Below are positions 10,104 through 21,318 of a stretch of 64,000 nucleotides of DNA, piece by piece. This DNA comes from Fennellomyces sp. T-0311. Its lineage: Eukaryota; Mucoromycota; Mucoromycetes; Mucorales; Lichtheimiaceae. The DNA is taken from NCBI GenBank assembly GCA_025266875.1, contig JALLLT010000053.1, positions 1-64,000 on the forward strand, written 5' to 3'. The notes beneath the pieces were generated by a model. The model saw only the letters and a program-made list of their open reading frames with translations. It was not told where the DNA came from and ran no database searches. The position numbers were made by a program, and so were the translations under genes. Within the stretch, counting starts at the first letter, position 1, and each line of letters begins with the position of its first letter.

Positions 10104-13036
10104 TTCTAACCGTTCATCCTCATTGCGGTTATCAATGTAACGAAAAAAAGCCCTTGAATTAGCCATATGAACTTCTCACTCCGGAAGTCGTGTGTGTGTA
10201 AAAAAATCAAAAAGTAAGCGAAGAGGAGATTCTAAAGTATATACGCTTGAAAGTTTTTATTCAAGGAGATGCCTACTGCTGAAACACAAGAATACATTTT
10301 AAAATTATTGCGTAGCAGTTTTTGGATTGAACATTATATCAACTGCATCTGTCGTAGAATACTGGCTCGAATGGACACCCTGCTTTGATCAGGACCCGCG
10401 GAATCTTCCTCTTTTATGTGCCTTTTCCAAGGACCAAGATATTCTTAGCTAAGTTTCTGAATAGCGCAAGACAACCGACAACGTGGCGGCGCTACGCATT
10501 ATTATGATATGACAACGTCTAATTCAATTATTTTGACTCATATGTGTCGTAGTACATTGTGCGGAACATGGTAATTCCGATGACACTTCTTCTACTCCGG
10601 CGCGCAGCAGTACGTCTTGACGTAATGCGCAGCACCTGCCTCTTTGATCCTCAAAGCCGTTTGGCTTTGCTACGCACCGCAGCAGTATTGTATATATTTT
10701 TAGTATTAGAAACAGTATAAATATCAGTTTAGTTTATGGAATAAATCATCATCTATCTGCTTATATTCTTCGTGGTCATATACCTCTGTGGTTACTCACC
10801 CTTGTGGTCTCATTCTTCGTGGGTCGTCTATCTCCCTGTGGTTCAATCAGTTATAAGGACGACATATGGAATAGGGAAATCGCCGGTTTTGTCCGCTACA
10901 AAAATTATAAAAGTATCGGACTATACTGTGGTTATCCCTTTAATAGGGCCGAGGGTAAATATTTCGGATGAAAAAGAAAATCGTTTTTTCTGTTTAGCCA
11001 TGACAATGAATAAATGTATAATGTACAAAGCTCGGTTGAACTGCTCGGATATTCTACAATTGGCTACAATATAGAAGAAACGGGCCGACCAAGGCTCATC
11101 AAATTGACATCTGCGTGTTCATCGTTCCATTGAACCCGAATATGGTATATACCATTTTTCAACTACGTAAATATTTATATAAAATAATTCTTGTTATGTA
11201 CTGTATAATATATGCAACTTTCTATATTGCCATCGAAACTGAATGTCAAAAATATAGAAGCAAATCAGCTACGAAGCTTCGCAACTACAGGAAGCACTAT
11301 TCTCCTAAATCCTTGTGATGGATGCAATGACAGTTAAGAGCACACGCAAATTTATACTATTACAAAGCGGAGCAAGAATTGAAGCTGTTGAAGAATAAGT
11401 CTAGAACTATTCCAAACTTCTCCCTAGAAAAATGCTCGCAATAATGGAGCCGTTGAAAGCTTCTTATTATGCGTTGCAATTTACTCAAAACTGGGCATGT
11501 AGCGCGTTCAGAGAAATTTCTAACCTAGAGCCAGAGCAAAGATACACAATAGCAAGCGATCAAGCACTTTAAATAGCCTGGGTCATCAAAATGCCTAGTA
11601 CATTAAATCTCTAGTACTTTATGAAAGGAAGAGCATTGATATTATTAAAAAAAATTCTGAATTGTCTCAGTGTCAAAAGCGAACAACTAATCATGGTCAT
11701 TATGCTTCAGTCTCTAATATGTACGTCGGGTTGTCCGTTATTTGACGGAGAAACACTCTCAATGGTAGCTACTTTTGTGAAACTGGTATAACGTTTCGAG
11801 TATCATGGAGGAGGACCGCTATCCTTGAAGGTAAGGGATGCAGATATGCGGTTGGAAGTTCAATACCTTTTGGTTTTAGGGAATATCGCCAGGAAGCATT
11901 AATGTATTAGGCTTATGCTACTGATATCTGATCAGACTAGAATTGCCAGGAACATGTGGAGTAGTGAATGATCGATATTTATCCGAAGCTAGTTGGTAGT
12001 CAATACATAATTGGAATGGCGATGATATCATGTACGCGTTTACGGAAGGTCTTGATCAAAACGTATCTAATGAATTGCCGCTGACCAGGCACCAGTCAAT
12101 CAGTATACATTTTTTCTAAAGTAATAATTTCCATTGCTTACCACACTCGCTTTCGCTAGATTTGGTACTACAATACATGTACTTGTTGAAGGTGAAGCAG
12201 TTGCTAGCAGTACAGTAATAGTGCATACCGCGAAATAGTCATCTAATGAATAAGCTAAGCTATGTCCGTGAAGAGCTTTTACGACCAAACGTTTGCCGTC
12301 GAACGAGCGGAGTGAGGAAACATCTCCCCAGATTCTATTTCAATATATAAGTAGTAGCTGTAGCTGCCATTGTATACTTGCATACATACATCGCTATCGG
12401 AGAACTCTGTATTTTACGAAATACCTGGAGTTTGATTTGTCATGTAAAAGTATAGCATTCATCTTACACTTGTGGAGTTCTTTAATGACTGAACGATGCA
12501 GGGATACTGATGAAGCAAAGACTTTGTATACTCCATCGGATACTCAAAAAGTTAAAGAAAAAGCGGTACATGAATCACCACAAACATAATCTCATGGTAA
12601 TAGGTCACATTTAACTGGGAATGTCCTATTGACTTGCCTTGCCACCTATAGTCGTTTACCTTTATGCCCAAATCCGATAGAAACCTATATAGCAACGTAT
12701 TTTTAAAGCCGTTTGTCATTTCTTCAGAAGTGCCCGTTTTAATCTATTGGGTCATTTCATGGTTTATCGCCGGGTATGTAACCTATTAGATTCCTGTTGC
12801 TAGTATGTAATACTGAAAATTTCTACCCGATCACAAATAATCTGTTGTACTATTTGCGTGACATAGTTTTCATGGTAACATATAACGGTCAAAGTATCCT
12901 TTGCTCCTCCATGAGAAGTAATGCTGTTAGATATCGATATCTTTTACGCTTTTATTTATAATCAGACGAATTATACGTATAAAATAAATTTACAAATAGT
13001 ATCTCGAAAGATTTATACTTTTCTTCCTTAAGAAGC

Positions 13037-14223
13037 ATTGTCAAAGCAGGGGTCATCACAGCCAACCCAAATCTAATACACCTTTTAAATTTGTTGTCAA
13101 ACTTAAGGGTACGCAAGTATCAGAACCTCACACATATCATCCAGTTGGTAAGATTCAGGGTGCTGCATTTAGTCATTAGTTCGTGATTCTTGAAAGTATG
13201 CCACAATGTTTTCTCATTATTATTAACGCTGTGGTTTATTGGGATTCAACCACCCCTCCCCCGAGGACCTGAAGTCGACTTCTGTATATTTGGGTTTACT
13301 TCCTTCACCAGGTACGTTAATGTAGGGCCATAATCTGGTAAAATCTAACGAGTTATTAGGTACTCTTGCGGAAGCAATCAACATTGATAGGAAGGAGGTA
13401 TTCCCCTGTCCTGAACATCTCTCAACAGCCAAAGCCGCCGCCCTCCCGCTTGTTGGTCTCACTGCGTACAGGTACTTTGCGGTTGTGCTTCCTTTTCTTC
13501 ATACTCTGATACAACTATATTTCAGGGCTCTCTTTAGCAAATGTGAAGTGAAGAAAGGGGACTACGTCCTGGTCACTGGTATTGGTGGCGGCGCAGTACT
13601 TACTGAGCTTCAGTTCGCTGTTTCTGTTGGTGTTCATGTCTATGTCACATCCTCCAAGCCCGAGAAGATAGAGTTTGCAAAGAAGTTGGGAGCCGAGGGT
13701 GGTGTGAAGTACAAAGATCGTAAGTTTCGGTTGAATTCGTATTGCTTCCTTTTGAAGATGATAATAACTCGACAACCATTAGCCAATGAAATTGATGACT
13801 CGCAAAGGCAGTTAAATGGCCACCGTGCCGACGCTGTGGTTGATGGCTCCGGTGGTGCCCTCTTTGACAAACTTGCCAAAGTCATGGGAAAAGGTGGTAT
13901 TACCGCTCAGTATGGTAACACTGGTAGTCCTCGAGGTGTTCTATATACCATTGACTTCTTATATAACAATATCGAGTTGAAAGGCTCCACTATGGGATCT
14001 CGTCATGAGTTTAGAGAGATGGTCGACTTCGTTGACAAGTATAAGGTCAAGCCTGTCGTATCTACTTCCTTCAAGGTCCATACTCAAGAAAATGTCGAAA
14101 CATATATCTACTTTTTAGCGTAAGTGTTGCTTCACCGATATACCTAGTTACTGGAAATCTTACTCTAATCTCTGCAGAAATGGACAACGAATGGGCAAGG
14201 TTGTCATAGAGATTAAAGTCTAA
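13037..14223 (+). pseudogene. Decayed copy of the MDR oxidoreductase at 18.2 kb
   Basis: The copy matches the intact gene at 18177-19512 over most of its length and keeps the same intron positions. The start codon is lost (ATT at 13037). A frameshift follows ~13 codons later, after the NP near the N-terminus. The exon-1 donor is replaced by an in-frame stop (CATTAG). Most of exon 2 is deleted; it resumes near the block GPEGDFRILGL of the intact copy. From ~13525 the copy is still well conserved: the Rossmann block VTGIGGGAVLTELQFA, DAVVDGSGG, QYGNTGSPRG and the last exon ending at 14223. Loss of the start and N-terminal domain makes it very unlikely to encode an active enzyme. Confidence 0.78.
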
Positions 14224-15102
14224 TTAGTTATATCGTATTATATTATAAATGGCCAATACTTTTTTCAAGCATAAGACTGATTCGCTTCATATCTACAAGC
14301 AAGCGGCTTTACGCCAGAGATGTTTGTAAATTAAAGACAATGTATTATCTCTCGGATCTCCAGTGATAAATGAACGTATATGGATAGGAAATGACGTGGT
14401 AATTTCGCCACATAAAGTAATATTTTTACTGATAGGAAGTCCTTGCGGAGGAGGAGTAGCAGGTAGAACCGAGGCATTGCTACACCAGAGCATATCATTA
14501 TCTCGTCATCGAATGATTCAACAGCAAGCAACTAACTATAAAATAAAATGAGTTTCTATAACTTACTGACCGAAGTAATACAGTTGAATACAACGCTAAC
14601 ATTCTGGCTCTATCCTTCGATTCACTAAACCGACAAGCTTTATTATTTACAATGTTTTTAGGTAGACAATGGATGATACACAGCGAATTTGGTAATCCTC
14701 CTCAGAAAATAGTCGAGAAAGTGCTCGAAGAAGTTCGCATGCCCGATCGAAAAGGAGATATATCTGTTTGTGTTTTGTCCACAGAATTTGGTATTCTGAG
14801 CTAAAAAGATTCGGGTGTTCACCTTGAAAATATTGGCCTGCGTCAACGGCACGCTGGCTTACTTTTAGCCGTAACCCTATCCCAAAGAATTATAGCGTTA
14901 TAAATTAACGGTTTTGTGGCGCTCATGGTCAGGAGCATCACATGCAACTATGTAAAGCTCTCACTTGATCCTATTCATATTTTTTTGCCGAGCTAAACGC
15001 GAAAAGATATCACTCCCAAGTAAACTTTCTCCAGTACCGGAGGTACTACTTTCTACTATTATCATCACATTTTCATTAAAATCCTCTGAAAAACCCACTA
15101 AT

Positions 15103-15744
15103 TAGGGGGTTTCAAAATTGAGCTCTAATTTTTTCTATTTAGTTGGGAAATTTTTGCTAGCTGGAATCATTTTGGCCAGTTGAGAAGATTTTTTGCTATA
15201 TAAAACTTTTTACGCTTAATTCATCCTCGCCAATAATCAAACTCAATAACAAAATGCGACTAATCCTCGCAAATGCTCGGCAAGAAACTCTGCTTCAAGG
15301 TTGGATGCAAATGGATGATCCATTTCTAAGGCATACCAGAAACAGTTAATTTATACCGTTCTCAGTGCGTCCAATGCCGCTATTTCCCCAGGTCCTTCTA
15401 ATAAGCGCACTAAACCTGCTTCTCGTCCTAAGCGCACTCGTAAGCAGAAAAAGGCATTATTTACTATCGAAGAAAGCATATTTCATGGTTTGTTTCCAAG
15501 TACTGAAAGTAGAATGACAGCGTTCATTGAGAGGGTCCATTGACCATCAGACGTTTTAGGCATGGTGATCTTGAAAAAGAGGTTGAAAATATGCGTAAAA
15601 ACCAGTGAAGAAGCAAAATCTAGTTGGCCTATCTAGCATCTCCGGAGATGCTAGACAAGATTTGCCAGTTGGCGGAGTCTATCTAGCAAAAATGGTCCCA
15701 ACTAGCAAAAGTTTCCCTACTAGCCTCAACTTTGAAACCCCCTA
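15103..15744. mobile_element. Candidate non-autonomous TIR DNA transposon (MITE-like)
   Basis: The left end reads TA|GGGGGTTTCAAAATTGAG and the right end, reverse-complemented, TA|GGGGGTTTCAAAGTTGAG. Similarity continues inward: TAGTTGGGAAATTTTTGCTAG on the left against TAGTAGGGAAACTTTTGCTAG on the right, then CATTTT on both sides. The left arm has about 13 extra bases. The TA at each end could be a 2-bp target-site duplication, as in Tc1/mariner-type elements. Total length is 642 bp including both TAs. No transposase frame is present inside, so any movement would need an enzyme supplied elsewhere. Confidence 0.6.
15632..15655. repeat. Perfect 24-bp palindrome inside the TIR element
   Basis: The half-site TCTAGCATCTCC is followed directly by its exact reverse complement. 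It lies about 90 bp inside the right terminus of the element. Confidence 0.85.
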
Positions 15745-18176
15745 TTCACTTGGGAGATATGATTGCTGGATCAGTTTTTATATCTGGCCAAAACCTAAAA
15801 GATCGGGTCATAAGCCCACAACTTCTGATCTTCGATTTTATAACAGTTTTTCCTACCCTTGTATGTATTCCCCACTTTTGGCTTTCCATTTTCTATGTCT
15901 TTCGATTTGCTGTGCTAACGTCCTGTTTTTGTTTAATTCTATCAAGGGTCGGTCTATTTATGCCCGTATCTCAGTTCCAAATTAAGCTAGAAGCACAAAA
16001 CAGATTGCTCCCCATGTTGCTCCTGACCGAAAATATCCACTACAAAAAAAAAACCAAAACATGTTCTCACCTGGGCCAAGTTTTCGGTATCTGAGAAAAT
16101 GGCGAAAATCACACATATTTATGTAAGTGTTTTCTTCGCCGCGAGTTTGTCTAGCTAATATCACTGGTGAATCCGTCTTTGAATTCTCTATAAGAAATGC
16201 CAAGATAACAAGGAAATTCATTCGCAGGATCTGTTTCTATTTAACGAAAAAGATTTTTGAGATGATTTTCCGAGATACTAGCTTTCGGATTTTCGTGCTA
16301 TTCGACTATCTTCGCTTTCGTATCTTTTTAATTTCCTGTCTTCTTCTTGCTCTGACATTTCTTTTCGCTGACTATTTTTCGATCATCACTCAATCCAATA
16401 TTACGCTTGAAACACAGACTTGGCAGTTCCACAAAGTGCCAGGTTTGGAGCATTTAACAAAAAGTTCAAACATACTCTCGCATCACAAAAACGTCTTGCG
16501 AATCACGTTTAACAGCCGAAAATTGCACCTCTCCCAAGTAAACTTTTTCTTCTGCTGCTTACTTTTTAAGCGGTTACCATCACTGGATGCGTCTATAAAT
16601 TCACTATAAAATGTGCTTATCTTATATCATGGAGATCCAATCGCTGGTTAACTCAATACGTAAGTATGTTCAGAGATACTTAATGGATTCCACTACTTGC
16701 TCGAAACGACGAATGTACAATGGCAATACTTTTAGCCTGAATCAACTTTACGTGATTCTTTGGGGGATGTTAATTTAATTATGAATCGCACATATTGACC
16801 TGCACACACTCTTGAATCACTATTATCGACTTGAAAAGCCTGTGATTTTTGCTGCCGGCCATAATTTCACTAATGAGATACAGTTTTACTTTTCTACCAA
16901 ATGCATTACGAACCAAGCAAACTCAATTACTAGATGAGCTCACAAACACGTCTATAGTTCGTACTTTATATCATTCTGTTAGCTACTTGGGCAACATGAG
17001 TACTTGAAGTAGTAGTACATATCTACGTACGCTACGGGTTAATAATTCGCGGAGCATACTATGCTTAATGGTATTGTTTAAGTGTTGATATTGGCAAGTG
17101 GATTACCTTTAAAAGTTTGTATAACTGAAGTGCTTAAGGCGCTGGACCAGTGATATGTCGATTAAAAATAATATCCAGCTTGCTTCAGCCATATCTGTAG
17201 CAAATATGTTGTAGCGAAATTTCTCTGCCTTCTTCCGTTTACGCTACCATTTCCCTTTTGAGCAGCTGCACATTGTTGACAATTTCTTCCTTGTTCGGAC
17301 GCTCCCAAGCTATCGACTTATTATATTAGTATATGGTGCATCTACACCCTCGATTATCTTCTTCCTCACCCATATCCTTTACTAGTAGTATTTCCAACTT
17401 ATATCGCATTGTACTTCCCGTTACGTCTTTATCCGAAGTCAGGTTACCGGAAATTTTTCACAGGAACATATAAATACCCTTGTTGTATCGAACGAAATAA
17501 ACCAGTTAGCTTGACCTCAAGGACCTTGATTATACCTTGTCAAAAGCCCAAATCAGGAGCTTAGATCCGTATTTGGTTAATTCACCCTTCCTATTTCTTT
17601 TTACAAAAACAATTTCCTTTTACAACAATGTGTAAAAAATGTAGACCATCTTTATGGGTGCAACGGAATCAGAATAGAAAGTTATACAAAAGTAAATAAA
17701 CGACAGCTTTTGTAATACTACTCCAAAAGTGAAATAAGATCATATTTATGTTTGTCGCACTTTTTTGGATTACTAAAGTCTTACATATCAAGTCTATTAA
17801 TAGCACATAGCTCGAGTCTTCGGCTGACATATCAGTTGCTCAAAGTCCACTTCAAGGTCATATATCAATCACTGAAGATGGTATATCAGTCATCGTAATC
17901 AAGACTTAATTAAAGCGTTGCTGAATTATCCTATTTCGAGATCTTTTTAGTAGGCTATAATACACACGATCAGCTGAAATTTTTGTAGTGGTAACGCATT
18001 AAGGATATCTTTTATCTCTGTCATTGATCGAAAATTGGAGAGCCATAAGTGTTATCCGGAGAAAAAGTGACAAGACGAAACTTTACATGTGACACTTTGA
18101 TTTGTAATCATGCAGATTAAGGATATAAAGTATCTTTCGAAAAGTTATTTTATGTCTTTCACCCTTGTCAACAAAC

Positions 18177-19512
18177 ATGGTCAAAGCTGTAGTAATCACG
18201 GACACTCCTAAGCCCAATTCGCCTTTTAAACTCGGTTTTGAAGTTAAAGAGGATGCCGAAATACTAGCACTTCAGCCAGGTCAATCAGCCGTCAAAATCC
18301 AGGGTGCTGCGTTTAATCACCGGTGATTTTCAAAAGCTATGTCAGAATACACATACATTTTCTGACATGTCTGAAAACGAATAGTGATATTTGGATGCTC
18401 ATGAAGCAACTTCGACAGGAAGTCCACCCAGGAACGGTTCTAGGTGCTGATGGAGTTGGTATTTTGCAGCAGAAAGGAAATGCATCCTTGGATGAAGGCC
18501 AACGAGTTCTTATTAATCCCGGCCTTAACTGGGACTCAAATCCTCGAGGTCCTGAAGGCGACTTCCGTATTTTGGGCCTACTCCCTGCACCAGGTACACT
18601 AACGTAGTTGGGTTCAAACAAAATGGTGTCTAATCACCAGTTATTAGGTACTTTGGCGGATACAATCAATATTGATAGCAAGCAGGTGTTCCGATGTCCA
18701 GAACATCTCTCAACGGTAGAAGCTGCTGCTCTCCCATTAGCAGGCCTCACTGCTTACAGGTGTTTTGTACTTAAGACGTACATTTTTATATTCTAATGTA
18801 ACTATTCTTTAGGGCTCTCTTTAGAAAATGTGAAGTTAAGAAGGGGGACTATGTCCTGGTCACTGGTATTGGTGGCGGCGTAGCACTTACTGCACTCCAA
18901 TTTGCTGTTGCTGTTGGTGCTCATGTCTATGTGACGTCTTCCAAAACGGAAAAAATTGAATTTGCAAAAAAGCTAGGCGCCGAAGGTGGTATCAATTACA
19001 AGGATCGTAAGTTTCGACTGAATTCATAATGAATTTTATGCAGCAACATGTATTAACCTGATAGCTCTCAGCCGATGCCATTGAGGACTTGAAAAGGCAG
19101 TTGAATAGTCACCGTATCGATGCCGTAGTTGATGGCTCTGCTGGTATCTTGTTTGACAAACTTCCTCAAGTAATGGAAAGGGGTGGTATCATTGCTCAAT
19201 ATGGCAATACCGGCAGTCCCCAAGGTGTTATGTATACCATTGACTTTTGGTATGAAAATATTGAAATCAAAGGCGTCAAAATGGGTTCCAGCCGTGAATT
19301 TGGCGAGATGCTCGACTTTGTTGCCAAGTATAAGGTCAAGCCTGTAGTTTCCAATGCCTTTAAAGGTCTTACCCAAGAAAACGTAGAGAGATCTATTTCG
19401 TTGTTAGCGTAAGTTTTTCTGTTTCTTATTTCTTAGTTACGGAATGTCTCACTTTGGTCTCTATAGGAATGGGCAACAAATGGGCAAGGTTGTTATTGAG
19501 ATCGAAGCCTAA
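18177..19512 (+). CDS. Medium-chain dehydrogenase/reductase (quinone oxidoreductase/ADH-like)
   Basis: Six exons: 18177-18322, 18385-18593, 18648-18759, 18813-19006, 19072-19408, 19467-19512; 347 aa, the usual MDR length. The N-terminal GroES-like domain includes VLGADGVGIL and DEGQRVLINPGLNW. The Rossmann domain begins near residue 155 with VLVTGIGGGVALTALQFAVA and includes YVTSSKTEKIEFAKKLGA, DAVVDGSAG and IAQYGNTGSPQG. The family oxidises or reduces alcohols, enones or quinones with NAD(P)H; the substrate cannot be told. The usual Cys ligands of structural zinc are not apparent. For intron 4 the acceptor CTCTCAG was chosen because TAG just upstream breaks the frame. A decayed paralogue lies 4 kb upstream in the same orientation. 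Confidence 0.9.
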
Positions 19513-19524
19513 TCAGTATCATTA

Positions 19525-19530
19525 AATAAA
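19525..19530 (+). terminator. Poly(A) signal AATAAA of the MDR oxidoreductase
   Basis: AATAAA begins 13 bp after the stop codon at 19512. Confidence 0.4.
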
Positions 19531-20366
19531 AGCGCACTTATTGTTCTAGAAGTAAATGAAGTGATTTAGTTTGAAAATGGCTGACGTAAACAATGATTTT
19601 AGAATCAGGTTACTGAAGATTTTTGGCAATGGAGAATTTTAGGCTGACGCCAAGACTATCTGTGTACCGTTCAATAGATCGTGCTGACCTTTCGCGATAC
19701 GTATCCGTAACAGGAAAGGAGGTTAAGCCTTCGATGGCCTTGGCAAATGATATCAAGAGCAGATCTGATTGATAGGTACGGGAATCATGCTGTTGGATAC
19801 AGTGTGATTGAGCATGTCTACTTGTGATCAATCAATCTTGTCACGGTACAGTGGCATTATGTGGCACTTGAACCTACATTATAATGCTATATGAAAAGTA
19901 AGGATTGACAAAATTCATTCCCAGCGAACGGAAACTTGATGTGGGCGTTTTGATCCGCCAATTGATCATTTACCCCCTTATTTTGTCTGCGTAGTAATTA
20001 TCCATATAGGAAGCCCTAGTTCTGTTGTGTGTTGTTGCCACTATTTTAATTCAAAAAGCATTATGAGCTGCTTTATCAAAATATAAGAAGAGTGTCCCAG
20101 CAGCTCGAGAAAAAATTGAAGCACTAAAAATGACTATATACTATTACATTCAAAATCAAGGGTTGAATCCGGGAAGGGATAAAGGCACGAGGGTTTAAGA
20201 AACGGGAAATACACAACTTCGGTGAACCAGCCCGGGGGGTGTTTTTTTTTGTTTTGACTCAAACAAAAAGGTTAGATAAAGGGCACTGTCCTGTATCAAA
20301 AAAAAAAGAAGAATATAAAGCACAACAGAAGGTTATTTTAAGAAGAAAAGAGGGAATGAGAGACTG
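19531..20366. other. Intergenic between convergent genes, no gene seen
   Basis: The 3' flanks of the oxidoreductase and the tetraspanin. Contains G-, T- and A-homopolymer runs around 20235-20310 and no supportable frame. Confidence 0.6.
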
Positions 20367-21318
20367 TTAGTATTGCCGATATTGTCTTTCGTCTGGATTG
20401 ATTGAAATCACAGAGTCGATCATCATCTTTTGCTTGTTGTTTACAGAGTCCATAGGAATTACTTCCGCTGGTTCAACTTCGGCGGGCTTTGACATCCATC
20501 GGCGTCGGGATTGTGGCTCTTCTTCGGTTCCGACGTAACGCGAGCAGAGAAGTGTAATTGCGTTGCATAAAGCGAGGATTTCAATGCTAATCGCCGCAAA
20601 TAAGACAATATACATGATTTGAAGGTTGTGTTGCATGAAACGAGTCATTGGATGGTAACACGGTGGGGCGGAATTGACAATGTTGTCGGGTTGGCAGGTT
20701 GCTGTGGCGACAGGATGGTCGTACGCATGAGAAAATCCACAACATGAAAACTGGTATATACACCATTAGCTTATTTTGGTTACTACAATTTTTTTTAATT
20801 GATCGTATACCTTTTTTTCAGCAAAAGATCGGTAGTCCGGTGATGCTTCAGCCCATGTCTGACTGAGCCAGGTTGATGTATGCGCTGCCTGGTCATAAAC
20901 TACCACTGCAACCGATATCTGATACACAAGTGCGATGAGAACGATCGTCGTATAGAGAATATGGATTGCTTGACGATCTTGACAAAATGCACCGACTAAT
21001 CCAATCACAGCCGTAAAGCAAATGATCAGACCAAGTATATTAATCACTACGAAATACATGTTTAGTTTTTCTTTTTATCGTTGTCTTTTACTGTATTAAC
21101 ATACTCTTCAATATGTTGATGGGAAACAGGATGGATGTTTGGAGCTTATGTTGTGTGCTAAGCATGCCAAAGGCAATCAACGCCGCACCAAAGCATGCAA
21201 AGAGAACATTCGTCACCACCAAGTAGCACTTACTCAGTCTAAAATTAAAAACAAGTGCGATGAATGAGCCTTGTGTATATACGTGAAGCATAGATACACA
21301 CCTTTGACAACATGCCAT
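20367..21318 (-). CDS. Tetraspanin
   Basis: Four exons: 21318-21302, 21238-21105, 21046-20787, 20750-20367; 264 aa. It has four hydrophobic segments in the tetraspanin layout: near the N-terminus (YLVVTNVLFACFGAALIAFG), two in exon 3 (INILGLIICFTAVIGLVGAF and HILYTTIVLIALVYQISVAV) and one in exon 4 (IMYIVLFAAISIEILALCNA). The large extracellular loop between TM3 and TM4 carries the signature SCCGF plus further Cys (ATATCQPD, APPCYH). Fungal tetraspanins organise membrane proteins at the cell surface and some act in hyphal penetration. The first exon codes only five residues (MACCQ), whose Cys pair may be palmitoylated. The exon 3/4 splice uses GTAGTA as donor, which brings CCG into frame. Confidence 0.88.

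Larger units (their letters stand above)
8978..13036. other. Gene-poor AT-rich region
   Basis: About 4 kb without a supportable gene. The first ~500 bp include a C/T-rich stretch (around 9190-9210) that may belong to the promoter of the GRAM-VASt gene. Two inverted repeats are listed separately (9700-9750 and 10069-10103); a third small one, AAAGCC-GTTT-GGCTTT, lies near 10659. Open frames are short, AT-biased and unlike known families. Confidence 0.6.
14224..18176. other. AT-rich region between the two oxidoreductase copies
   Basis: Apart from the TIR element at 15103-15744 no gene is supported. A 160-codon open frame at 16127-16609 starts on GTG, is Phe/Leu/Ile-rich and matches nothing I recognise. 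The last ~100 bp before 18177 hold the upstream region of the intact oxidoreductase. Confidence 0.55.

Noticed and set aside
16127..16609. 160-codon plus-strand frame in AT-rich DNA
   Set aside because: It starts on GTG, is Phe/Ile/Leu-rich as random AT-rich DNA would be, and lacks any recognisable domain.
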